Positions 48,798 through 61,000 of a DNA stretch of 64,000 nt are shown piece by piece. Position 1 is the stretch's first letter; the number at the start of each line of letters is the position of its first letter. Made by a program: the position numbers and the translations under genes. The DNA lies in the NCBI RefSeq assembly GCF_000006405.1, contig NW_003215453.1, positions 250,662 to 314,661 on the forward strand. Reading direction: 5' to 3'. The notes under the pieces are model-generated. The model searched no databases and was not told where the DNA came from. It saw nothing but the letters and a program-made list of their open reading frames with translations. Origin of the DNA: Perkinsus marinus ATCC 50983. Taxonomy: Eukaryota > Perkinsozoa > Perkinsida > Perkinsidae.

Positions 48798-51103
48798 TAC
48801 CCTATGGATACTATACGATGAACAATACCCACATTCATGCTTTCCAGGATCAACATAATATTCCTCCGTTTCCTCCGACTCCAATTCCTCATCATCAACC
48901 GCCTTTCTCAACGATTCTTCTTGCGGTCTCGGAGGGCCTACACACGCAGGTTCGATTCCTGGTAGAGGCATTTTAAAAACACTTACCACTCTCGTTATCA
49001 GCAGTAGCACTAGCATATTCATCTGCTGCTGGAGAAGGAGAGGACGTAACTAACGACAAAAATCACCTAAGATTTGCAAATCTTGCTCTCTTGCATTTCC
49101 TCAACGCTATCAATATACCCAACTACAATGTATCGATAACAATACGAAGAAAAGTCGATATTCCCCCCATCGCATGATCAGCTTTGGAAACTCCTGAGCT
49201 CAGGTGAGGAAATCAAATGTATATTCCTACATAGTATACATGTAATGCATACAAACATATATTCCTACTCCAACACTCGCACTCACTTAGTCCACGAATG
49301 TAACTCGACCACTTCTCTTTTTTTTTCTCTTCAAGACAAGCTGTTCCCATCGGTGTTGCTAACAATCCCATCGCTACAGCTACTCCGAAAATACCTAACA
49401 GTTAACAAGATGTGCGTAAATGGGCCTCATTTAATGAAGCATCCGACAGAATTTCTGACTTCCCCTCTTAAAATCACGAAATTTTAAAAGTGTATAATAT
49501 TCACTATTAGATATCATCTAATGAGCATATAAACAGACAGTAATAATGTCGGGTATAAACCAGATAGTGAAAATGAAGTTTCACGGGCGGCCCTAGTGAT
49601 ATGAAAAACACTAGTGGAAAATATATTTCACGAGAATATCGGCTGTTCACAGAGTTCTCACGTCACTTCACGTAGAATGGGTGAAACTCCATCATAGTAT
49701 TATATATATTCATATATACAAGACTATGTTTTTATGGTGTTATGATCTTCTCATCACTTTTATCGCATCCATGGGAGACGCCACTCAAGCTTGTTGCATT
49801 ATAAGCCCTGATGATGGGCGCGCACTCTCAAGCTCCACGGCCAGAGTCTTGAAAGTTTTCCGCATATTTTCCTATTGCGTTCGACTGAGACAGCCGCATC
49901 GGCTAGTAACTATTTACGTTCATCAGAGAATCGAATACCCTGGTTATAGATTCCAGAATTAATGATACCGGTGGGTACTATGTTAGAATGAGAACATAGC
50001 GAATACCCCCATCGTGCAGACATGCGGGTGTTCCCGCAGAGTTGTAATATATGTAATCGCTTTCCTCAGTTGACCCTAGGAGTCTCCTCACTAACTACAG
50101 GAGTTCATATACAAACTAGGGTAGAAATGCACAGGAACCCGCAAGAATTTCGGAAATTTTCCTCAGAATTTCCATATTGTCACCAACATATGTGGTCAAC
50201 CATGAGCATATTTTCCCACACTGTGTTCCCGATGCCCCTGGAACGGCAGTGTCGTAATATATGTAATCAGCTAACCCTAGGAGTTTCCTCACTCGTAATA
50301 GGAGTCCATATATACAAGCTTGGGTAGAAATGTACAGAAACCAACAAGAATTTTGCAAAATTTCCTCCAAATGTAAAAACCATGTGCATATCTTCCCACA
50401 CTGGTGAGCAGCAATGGTATGATGGTTCAGCGGACCGCAAGCAGCTCTGACGGATGAGTGCCAGTTTGAAATTTCGAGTTTCAACGATCGTCGAAAAGTT
50501 CACTATGTGGAACTCTGATAAACAAGTTCTTCCAGCAATAAGCTACTTCACGTAAAATCGTAAAGCGGTAGCAGTCAACTACAAAGTATCAGTAATCTTC
50601 AACCTCATCGTTACAGATGTTAAGTGGCCATGACTAGCCTCAAGTGCTGCATGTGTAGCCGCACTCATTCTCCTCCTTGATTCACTCACTTCCAAAGTGA
50701 CTACAGTTCATGATGGTTACTAAAATCCATATATTATGGACCATAACTTCTTCGAATAATGTAGATATTCATTATTCCTTACATATTGCACGATCAGCTG
50801 ATGTCATCACCGCGTTGATTCAACAACAGCCATATCACTGCGATGATCGATTGTGTGAAACTCGCGCAGTGTGAGCCCCTCAAACTCATAGTTTTTTCGA
50901 GCGCCCCATGATTTCCAGCGCGTTAGGTCGCAGGTTAACATTAAGCTAACTTTTTCGCGCTAATCAAATGAGTACCCACTCTCACCTGTACCAGCCTCAG
51001 CAAACTTCTTCCTTCCTGCCAACCGTTTCCACAACGCCACTTTACTCGAAGTCCGCAAACTCCCTCTCACCGAAGCCATCGCTCGTGTCATCCACGGCAG
51101 CAT
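48759..51103 (-). CDS. Small membrane protein with mitochondrial-type N-terminus, 155 aa
   Basis: Exons on minus: 50986-51103 (ATG 51103), 49287-49394, 48987-49049 and 48759-48937. Every junction is phase 1 with GT-AG ends (GTGAGA, GTGAGT, GTAAGT). The first exon encodes a basic presequence (MTRAMASVRGSLRTSSKVAL) typical of mitochondrial import. The second encodes a hydrophobic segment (IFGVAVAMGLLATPMGTACL) followed by KEKW. The rest is acidic (DDEELESEETEEYYVD) with a CxxC-like end (HECGYC). No family recognised; perhaps a respiratory-complex or import accessory subunit. The last 13 codons and stop lie in a family A MITE. Its third intron (48938-48986) is antisense tRNA-like. Confidence 0.6.
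48938..48986 (-). other. 49-bp intron consisting of an antisense tRNA-like 3' half
   Basis: On plus the intron reads CTACACACGCAGGTTCGATT (B box 48949-48959) then CCTGGTAGAGGCATTTTAAA. This is tRNA-like T-arm and acceptor sequence followed by a T-run. On minus it supplies GTAAGTG and GTGTGTAG splice ends. Confidence 0.65.
49160..49275 (-). mobile_element. Family B copy, reversed
   Basis: TTGGAAACTCCTGAGCTCAG then ATATATTCCTACTCCAACAC; truncated at the right-hand side. Confidence 0.6.
49572..49692 (-). mobile_element. Family A copy in intron 1 of the 48759-51103 gene
   Basis: AGTTTCACGGGCGGCCCTAG to AATGGGTGAAACTCC. Confidence 0.8.
50035..50402 (+). mobile_element. Two family B copies in tandem
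   Basis: Copy 1 about 50040-50222, copy 2 about 50250-50402. Both keep GGGTAGAAATG(C/T)ACAG and CATGTGCATAT(C/T)TTCCCACACTG ends. About 28 bp of unrelated sequence separates them. Confidence 0.8.
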
Positions 51104-52034
51104 TTTCACCCAGTTAGTTTCGCGAGAGCAACTCAACGCAAAAAAAAAATCTCAATCCTGAAGTCTCAAACAGATCGATGCCGACTAAACGCAATTGATG
51201 TTATTTGGTGAAAACATAATTGTACTACTCCAACGTGGCAGATTATACGACTCACAAGTGAAACGGTCATCAACCGTAACCAGTCCAACAGCTAAAATTC
51301 ATCCGATTTCTAATAAACCGGTAGACTTTATAATAAGTTATAATAATTTAATAATAATAGTTATAATAAGTTTAAAGTTTATAATAACTTTATAATAAGT
51401 TTTCTAATAAACACAACTGGTAGACACAACAATAGTACGCAACATTCCCTCAACTACATGGGCATTTCGCCTCCTCCTATTTCCGAACGGCAACAAAACT
51501 CAAATCCAATTGACATGAAACGATTCAGAATTTCAAAAACTTATGAATTCGCGTATGAATATTTTTTCTACAACATCAACGTTTTCCTATTGCCTAATAT
51601 TCGTGGCGCTAGAAACAGTCACCGTTATCGGAGGCTTCCTATTACTCCTCGATACCCATGGCCGTCCGTCCGAATCTGAACGGGGAAAATGCAGAAAATT
51701 TTTTTTCCGAAAAAAAGTGAAAATTCCCGAATTTTTCGACAATTTAATACTGATGATAACTAGACCCTAAAAAAATTCTCTCAAGAATAAGAAGAATTCT
51801 TAAGAATTCACCTTAGCATTCAACACTGGACTGCATAATAGGCTCGCCTTTGAAAACTACGGAGCTGTATTCTCACCCAATATCAATTCCGCAACTCTTG
51901 AGAAAACTTCTCGCCTCGAGCTGCTATAAAATAATATTTCGCCATGAACTCCTTCCGATATCCAATAAACTGACAGCGGAGCGAAGCGCCTGAAAATTAA
52001 CAAAAATTCGCAAAAAACAGAAAAAATCATAAAT
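51104..52034. other. Intergenic between two minus-strand genes
   Basis: TTATAATAA-rich stretch at 51320-51400, one plus-strand ORF (51555-51770) and a GCGGAGCGAAGC motif at 51976. A minus-strand frame at about 51886-51973 (FIGYRKEFMAKYYF) follows an acceptor-like GTCAG and could be an alternative last exon of the hydrolase. Confidence 0.5.
51555..51770 (+). CDS. Small membrane ORF, 71 aa
   Basis: ATG at 51555. Hydrophobic segment (SYCLIFVALETVTVIGGFLL) then a basic tail rich in K and F. The pattern resembles loosely the first membrane segment of the protein at 41603-41950 (SAAEVLLMIALV). Coding is not supported beyond the ORF itself. Confidence 0.25.
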   Translation: MNIFSTTSTFSYCLIFVALETVTVIGGFLLLLDTHGRPSESERGKCRKFFFRKKVKIPEFFDNLILMITRP

Positions 52035-55000
52035 TTACTCTTCTATCGATTCCCCCGCAGTTTCTGCTATTTCCGAGCGTTCCAACCTAGAAAGCAGAAA
52101 CATCATCAACCCCAGTTCGAACCGCAGTTAAGGCACTTTACTTTTCAACACCAAGTAAGTTCCTAGTGGAGTGAACTGGGGCGATGAAATCACCGCCACA
52201 CAGAGTGATGTGAGTTGGCACTTCACGAAGGTCTTCAGGCCACAGAATATTCTGCGAGAGTAAAAATAAAAAACAAAAATACAAACAGCCATTGGTGCAG
52301 CAAAGTTATCAACAATGAAGTTTCACCCACTTAACGTGAAGTGGTGTAATACTCCATGTAGATTATAAAAACATATACGTTTCCGCGACCGAAAACACAA
52401 TTGTTTTCCGCGAATTGAACTGTGGAGTATGTTTACAATTGGTTTTTCTCATATCACGGGTTGCGGGTCCCATTACATCAGCATTTATCACAGAGCGCAC
52501 GCCACGGTGATCGATTTTTACACATCTCAAACGATCACCAATAACGTATTCCAAAACGAAGAGTTCATCTTGATCAATATGGTTTCTCGAAGTTGTATGA
52601 AGAACAAGTTCACAACAAGTTCAGAGCAAGTTCTGAAGTTGACAACTTGAAGTTGTTCAGAAGTTCAAAATAAAAATACAAGCAGTTGTTGGTTTTTGCG
52701 AAAAATTAACTATTTTCTTATTCCACAAGTTTCGGACAAAAGTTTTATAAAAAAACTTTTATGAACTTTGATGGAACTTCAATTAATTTTTTTTCAAAAA
52801 GTTTTACAGTTTTATCATGAAACTTAAAAAAAATAAATAATCTCAGGTCACATCAGTATGAGAAATAATATTCCCTGAACAACATCGAAGTAAATTCACA
52901 AAAAAGACAAAAAATTCTCAAAAAATTAAAAAACCCAAAATCACTAGATACACACGCGCGTCTCGAAAATTCTGCCAAAATTTTTCCCCAAAAAATTCTC
53001 ACCTCTTCCCAGAAAAAATTTCTGCAAAATGTGTGCACCGTGTAGAGCTCTCTCAATGAGAAATAAGTCGCCAGTGTGCCGAACGGATCAGCATGGTCCT
53101 GAGAAGTCACAATATTGGAGTTTCACCACCCTAGTGATATGAACAACAGTAGTGAAAAAATCACCGCGAATATCGCGTTTTTCACATGAAGTTTTACACC
53201 ACTTCACGTAAAACGGGTAGTTGTGAAACTCCAATATACTTTTTCGTAATTGACGAATATCGCGTAAGACCGGTAAAACTCCGTCGTCATCATTCGCTAC
53301 GAAAATACACCCCTCCACATATTCTTAGCATACATGGTGTGCAGCTCATAATTCATCAAAGAAGTCGAGTTTCACCCTGATATTTGAACATGATAGCTTT
53401 AGTAACACTATCACTAACCTGGCAAGGTTTCAGACTTCCATTCTACTGCTACTCTGATTTACGCACTCGACGCACTTGGAGACCTCCACATATTCTTAGC
53501 ATACTAGTTATGTCACTTATTCAAAAAGTAAAGTACGATGATAATATCAGACTAGAGTTACTCAATAGATGCTCAATAACTTGTTTTCCTCCCCTGCAAT
53601 GCCAGGACGTCAGTGAGTCGCTTCGGAAGGGAGCTTGTACAGCTTGTTATGACCTCAGGAGGAATTTGGGTCCATGCTCGAAAGACAGCCGTCCTGAGTT
53701 CCCCCAGAGTCCGAAAAATCGGTTTGTTCGGGCCATACAGAGTCTTTACCATGTAGGCCCATATATTTTCTATGGGGCTGAGGTCGGGGCTTAAGGCTGG
53801 CCAACAAGGTGGGATCACATTTCTTTCACGGAGCCAGTCGATAGTGCTCCTGCTCCCATGACAGGGAGCATTATCTTGCTGAAACGTGAGACCCTCCTCT
53901 CTAAACTCTTCCCAGTATGGTAACAGATGACGAGAGAGGACTTCTTGATAGACTTCGCTGTTCATACGGACCGTAACCTCTGCTAGAGCGACCGTATGGT
54001 CGTCTCTAATCGCACCCCATACCATGATACCACCGCCATTGAAGGCTCTCTTGCTCTTGAGCTGCTCGGCACTAGAAGGAAGGCTCCAGGTATGGTAGAG
54101 CCCATCTGGGCCATCCAGGCAGAACCGCTTCTCGTCGCTCCATATCCATTTACGAAAATTGGTGTAACCCTGGAGATGGTGCCGTGCGAAGCTCATGCGA
54201 GCAGCCTTGTGTCTGTCAGTCAGCGGCGGAGTGGTCTTCAGCTTGACGTATTGTGCCCCCTCATTCCGAATGAACCTGCGCACTGTCTCTGGTGAGACTT
54301 TTAGATCGAGCTCCGTAACTGCATCACCGGCAGACACCCCGCAGTTGTCAAAGAAATAGCGCACAACACGACGTCGGGTTCGTTCATCCATCAGAAACTT
54401 CGGTCCCCGCTTACATACAGGCCCACATTGATCCTGAGCCTTCACTACTCGACTCACCGTAGCTTGGTTGACCTGCTGAGCTCGAGCAATCTCCTTTTGG
54501 GTGTAGCGTCGACGACCGTCTGTGCCTCTCTCCGCATGCATCGCGCGGATACGCGCCCTATCTGCTGAAGTCAGGTTTTTGTTCTTCGACATAACCCAAA
54601 GTAATGACAGGACGTGGGTGGTCATGGTGGTTGACGGCGGGGCAATTTGGGTGCTTCAATGGTGCCCTATGACCAAAATCCTAGGGTGTTTCAAGAATAT
54701 GCTAAGAATATGTGGAGGTCTCCAAGTGCGTCGAGTGCGTAAATCAGAGTAGCAGTAGAATGGAAGTCTGAAACCTTGCCAGGTTAGTGATAGTGTTACT
54801 AAAGCTATCATGTTCAAATATCAGGGTGAAACTCGACTTCTTTGATGAATTATGAGCTGCACACCATGTATGCTAAGAATATGTGGAGGGGTGTACTCTT
54901 ACGATTTTCAGTGCATTGTGTAAGAGGTCGCTCTTCACCAGCAGAAAATTCACTGGGTCCACCAGCGACAGCGATCGAACTATCGATGGTTGGTACGCCT

Positions 55001-58000
55001 GAAAAATAAATTATCAAAAAATATAAAACTTTTTCACTTTTTTACCAACACCCACTTGCTAAGAATACAACCAAAACTGTGACCGATCTAAAATGCAACA
55101 ACCAGGGATCGAACCCACGACCTTCCGGATGACAACCCGGACCCTTACCACGTGGCACTGACTATACCGCCACGCTCTCAGCATATCAATAACGCACGCG
55201 CTCATCTCTCGAGCTGAGGGGAGATTCACGAAGGGTCGACACGCAATCTGAAGGGAAGGACTATTCTCAGCCATTCGCGAACGCTTTACAATTTTACGAT
55301 AATTTCCTGCTGTTGGAGTAGGAATATATATGTAATCGCTTCCCTCAGCTGCTGAGCTCAGGAGTTTCCTATACAGTGTTGGAGTAGGAATATATGTAAT
55401 CGCTTCCCTCAGCTGCTGAGCTCAGGAGTTTCCTATACAGTGTTGGAGTAGGAATATATGTAATCGCTTTCCTCAGCTGCTGAGCTCAGGAGTTTCCTAT
55501 ACAGTGTTGGAGTAGGAATATATGTAATCGCTTTCCTCAGCTGCTGAGCTCGGGAGTTTCCTATACAGTGTTGGAGTAGGAATATATGTAATCGCTTTCC
55601 TCAGCTGAGCTCAGGAGTTTCATCAACAACTATGACACAGATCTACACACGACTTCGAGTAGAAGTGTCCAAAAATCAATTGTGAAAATTTCCCCCCAAA
55701 ACTCTCATATCATCACCGACAAACGCCCATTCGGCAACACTCTCCAGAGAAAATTTGGTGACATATTTTCGTGAATTTAGTGACACCTCACAATGCCACG
55801 TCATAATTCGGGCATGAAATGAATCTTACATGTGGCATATCCACGCAAAAGATATCTCTATCGGGGAATCGTTTCGAGATGTCATACACCACTGGTATGT
55901 ATGGTAATAAACCAAGACCAATACCATGACAAAACCTGAATCAAATTCGCGCGATTTACGGTATATAATAAAATAAATTCTAAAAATACTTATAAATAAA
56001 CACCGACAACACTTCCTTATTTATCGTACAGTACTCGAGAAATTTTTTGAAAAATTTCAGTCAATTTCCCATCAATTCGCATTTAACTTGTATAATAACA
56101 AAAATATAATCTTATGGTTACCCCCAAGGCTAGTGCGCGAACTAAATTATACAATTTTTCACCATTTCTCAGTTTTTTCCCAATTTTTCATAACTTTATG
56201 AATGTCCTCAGCCTTTTACACCCAAAAATATTGCAAAAACCGGTAGCCTCCATCGTCACATACTCACTACACTTTCCAGACTTCTAAAATCTACACGAAT
56301 AATTCTCCACATCTCATCGTTCTGAACTATTCATAACCGAACGATCATTAAACTGGGGGAATTATTCCGCCAGGGGAATTCTCACACAATAGGCATCTTC
56401 CTCTGATCATTGAACTCGTCAAATCTTCTCAAAAAATGCACATCTCCGCTTCGCCCCATTCCCGGCCGATAATAATACTCCAACGATCCCGCCCGATATT
56501 TACTAATAACAACAACAACATCCCCTCCCCCAAATCGATCATCTGGGCGCGCGCTAACTCACCTGAAGCCCATACCCACCACAGGCCCCGTCATAGCTAG
56601 ATTGGTCACAGCCGGAATCGCCATATGCGTCATTGCATAGCAAATTGCTGGGCGATGACTGAGAACATATAAAAAATAATTTTCTCGCTCGCCCGAATCG
56701 AAACACCATTACTTACAGGCTCGGTAGCGCATCTTTAGTGAGTCGGAAAACCTTCACATTTTCATTGATACCATCTGAACAGAGAAACTCAATTTTTCCA
56801 TATACGGACGAAGAGTCGGAAAATTTCACCCACGAAAAAACGTTGAAAAACATAGCTGTTATTGAAATGGGATCAGTGTTAGAAGAATATATATTCTCTT
56901 TCCTCAGCTGAGCTCAGGAGCTCTTCTCCCGTTATCGACGTCAACACGTGTGATTGATTCGAACTGCAAACAATTGTGGAAATTTTCAGGAAAAAAAGAC
57001 GAAAAAACTCGGAAAATTTACGGAAAAATATAATCATGTAACTGGAGTAAACAATCGCCCTCTCGTAAAACAATCACAAAAGTCGTGATTCATTTTCCTA
57101 CGAAAAATACGACCGAACAGAATCCCTCCAAAATAGTACCCTCCCATTTAGCGCGCGCCCATTTCTCCATGTAATCCACCATAGCCTGAGGAGTGATAAA
57201 GAGATTAAAATAATAGGAAAAAAAATATATGAAAAAATTTAAAAATAATAAAAAAATGATAGAAAATAGTAAAAAAATTTAAAAAGGATCGAAAATATTT
57301 GGAAATATTATCGAATAACTGAAAACGAATATAAAATAATAAAAAAAATCAGAAAAAAAATAGAAAATAATACAAAATGATAGGAAGAAATAGAAAAAAT
57401 GGAAAATGATATCAAATAATAATAATAAGGGAATAATAGAAAAAAATGAAAAAAATAGAAAAAAATCGATAAATTTTTTTTTAAAAAATATCCATCACAT
57501 CACAAGCATCCCCCACTACCTCCATTTCCTCCTGCTCCGACGGCGTGAGTTGATCAACCTGAAAATACCCCAACATATATTCGAACCTCCGCGGAATACG
57601 ACCGATAAATCTCTTACACCCACGCTCATCCACTCCACCATACTTACTTCATATCCTTCAAAGAAATACTCTGCCATCCATATTTTCACATTCCCTCTTT
57701 TCAAAGCTTCCACAGGAGCACCACTAAACCAACTGATACAAAAAAGGAAAGATATGCACTGTTGGTGACAATATTTATATGCAATAAAAATGGAGTTTCA
57801 CCCGTGATATGAAAAAACACATTTCACATTTCACTTCGCGAAAAACGCATGTGAGCAGCGAAAAACGCGTAAAACACGTGATGTGTTTTTCATACGATAT
57901 GATGTACTTGGCCAAGTATTTTCAATTCACTTCATATCGTATTTTTCACATGGAGTATTAAACTACGCGAGTAACTAAAAAACCAAACGATTTTCTCGAT

Positions 58001-61000
58001 ATTTTTTTTGTATAATCGTTCGGGTAAAATCGCGCGCCCAAATAGTACCTCGAAATCTCCGCTCGCTGTAAAGCACGAACTCGGACGGCCTTTTCTTCGC
58101 TTGTCTCTGAACACAAAATTCATCACAAATACCCACCAATAATCGTTCATACCCTTATCGGAATAAATAACCCACCATAAAACGTTAGCATCTCATCATA
58201 ATGTACCACAATGAAATTTTCGCGCGCCACAATATTTCAAACTCTCTAAAACAAGTTCACGACCGTATTAGATTCTCGCTTTCTCCAAAATCAACTCCCA
58301 AATTCACGGTTACTTCCTTTTCAAACAGATACGATTTCATTCATGCCATACCACTCTTTCACCAAATCGCTCAATGACACATACGCATTACCCTATATCA
58401 TAAATGCAAAAATATATTATTTCTCCAGGGACATTCATTTAACAGCAAAACACCAACTCTAGTAAACCACGTCTACTATCAGCAGCGAACGGAATAACTT
58501 CCATCAAGTTTCACGAGCAGCCCTAGTGATATGAAAAATAACTTCAATATTTCACGACTACTGCATATCACCGCGTTTTTCACATGGAGTATCAACCCAT
58601 TTCACATGAAACAGGTGAAACTCCATTGTTATCTATATTATTAGAATTTCACGGGCGGCCCTAGTGATATGAAAAACATATTTCACAACTACTGCATATC
58701 ACCGCGAATATCGCCTTTTTCACCGAGTTTTACACCACTTTACGTAAAACGGGCGATTTAACGAATTTATTTACACCATACCACCTTTCCACCAATTCCC
58801 CTACTACTACTACCCTCCTCTCCATCATCTCCTGCACTATCCGAGAACCAACTTTGCACGCGTACCATCAGAGAGGCCGATCCTCTTCTACCAGGTACTC
58901 TCGGTGATACTAAAGATATGCAACACCAGTATGGGAAAATATGAAAATTTTCAGGAAATTTTTCGAGAAAAATTTACATAGATTTCTGTACGTTTCTACC
59001 CGAATTCGTATGTAAACTCCTGATCTCAGCTGAGAAAAGCGGACATATATTCCTACTCCAACACTGTGGTCCACCACATCTGTTGGTGATGATAAAATGA
59101 AAATTCTGTGGAAATTTTTGAGCAGAAATTCACATTGGAGTGTCACCCGTTTTACGTGAAGTGGCGTAAAACTCGGTGAAAAACGCGATATTCGCGGTAA
59201 GCAGTAGGGAAAGTATGTATTTCACTACTGTTTTTCACATTACGGTCCATGAAACAGCAGTATATTCCCAAACCATAACATGCACCACATACGAAACCAC
59301 TCACCCTCTCCAGAAGGTAAGAGTAGTCGGCGACCGCGTTTTCGACTTTGGTCGTTCTCCCACAACTTTACCAGATTCTCACTAGATGCATATCGTGTAC
59401 CGCACCGTCGTGCACCTGAGAAATGAATCCAATAACAAACATGTGTATGGGAAAATATGCACATGGTCAACTACAATGCATCGGTAACACTACTAAAATT
59501 ATGGTTTCTGTATCACACTTCTACCCAAATTCGTATATAAACTCCTGAGCTTAGCTGAGGAAAGCGAACATATATTCCTACTCCAACACTGTATAGGAAA
59601 CTCCTGAGCTCAGCTGAGAAAAGCGAACATATATTCCTACTCCAACACTGTATAGGAAACTCCTGAGCTCAGCAGCTGAGGAAAGCGATTACATATATTC
59701 CTACTCCAACACTGTATAGGAAACTCCTGAGCTCAGCAGCTGAGGAAAGCGATTACATATATTCCTACTCCAACACTGTATAGGAAACTCCTGAGCTCAG
59801 CAGCTGAAGAAAGCGATTACATATATTCCTACTCCAACACTGTATAGGAAACTCCTGAGCTCAGCAGCTGAGGAAAGCGATTACATATATTCCTACTCCA
59901 ACACTGTATAGGAAACTCCTGAGCTCAGCTGAGGAAAGCGATTACATATATTCCTACTCCAACACTGTATAGGAAACTCCTGAGCTCAGCTGAGGAAAGC
60001 GATTACATATATTCCTACTCCAACACTGTATAGGAAACTCCTGAGCTCAGCTGAGGAAAGCGATTACATATATTCCTACTCCAACACTGTATAGGAAACT
60101 CCTGAGCTCAGCTGAGGAAAGCGATTACATATATTCCTACTCCAACACTGTATAGGAAACTCCTGAGCTCAGCTGAGGAAAGCGATTACATATATTCCTA
60201 CTCCAACACTGTATAGGAAACTCCTGAGCTCAGCTGAGGAAAGCGATTACATATATTCCTACTCCAACACTGTATAGGAAACTCCTGAGCTCAGCTGAGG
60301 AAAGCGATTACATATATTCCTACTCCAACACTGTATAGGAAACTCCTGAGCTCAGCTATTGAGGAAAGCGATTACATATATTCCTACTCCAACACTGTAT
60401 AGGAAACTCCTGAGCTCAGCTGAGGAAAGCGATTACATATATTCCTACTCCAACACTGTATAGGAAACTCCTGAGCTCAGCTGAGGAAAGCGATTACATA
60501 TATTCCTACTCCAACACTGTATAGGAAACTCCTGAGCTCAGCTGAGGAAAGCGATTACATATATTCCTACTCCAACACTGTATAGGAAACTCCTGAGCTC
60601 AGCTGAGGAAAGCGATTACATATATTCCTACTCCAACACTGTATAGGAAACTCCTGAGCTCAGCTATTGAGGAAAGCGATTACATATATTCCTACTCCAA
60701 CACTGTATAGGAAACTCCTGAGCTCAGCTGAGGAAAGCGATTACATATATTCCTACTCCAACACTAGGCAGGAGTAAAACACATTTCGATTTACACGTTA
60801 CTTAACACCATTTAAAATCAACGGCATGGGATTCGACCCCACGCCCTCTGGAATGACAAACAACCCTCCATCCTACTCCACTACCTTCATTTAGTAAATT
60901 TTGCGCGCTTTTATTCAGACCATGTACTCCTCCATCTTCCATCGAATCAACCTCATGGAACATCTGAAATTTCACAAGTTCTCTTAGCGGAGCGAAGCTA

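Noticed and set aside
49780-49880. Minus-strand exon (RKTFKTLAVELESARPSS) within intron 1 of the 48759-51103 gene
   Set aside because: Including it breaks the phase-1 series of that gene, and it ends in a stop; retained only as an unsupported frame.
53996-54295. Plus-strand ORF in the Tc1 element
   Set aside because: Antisense shadow of the intact transposase gene.
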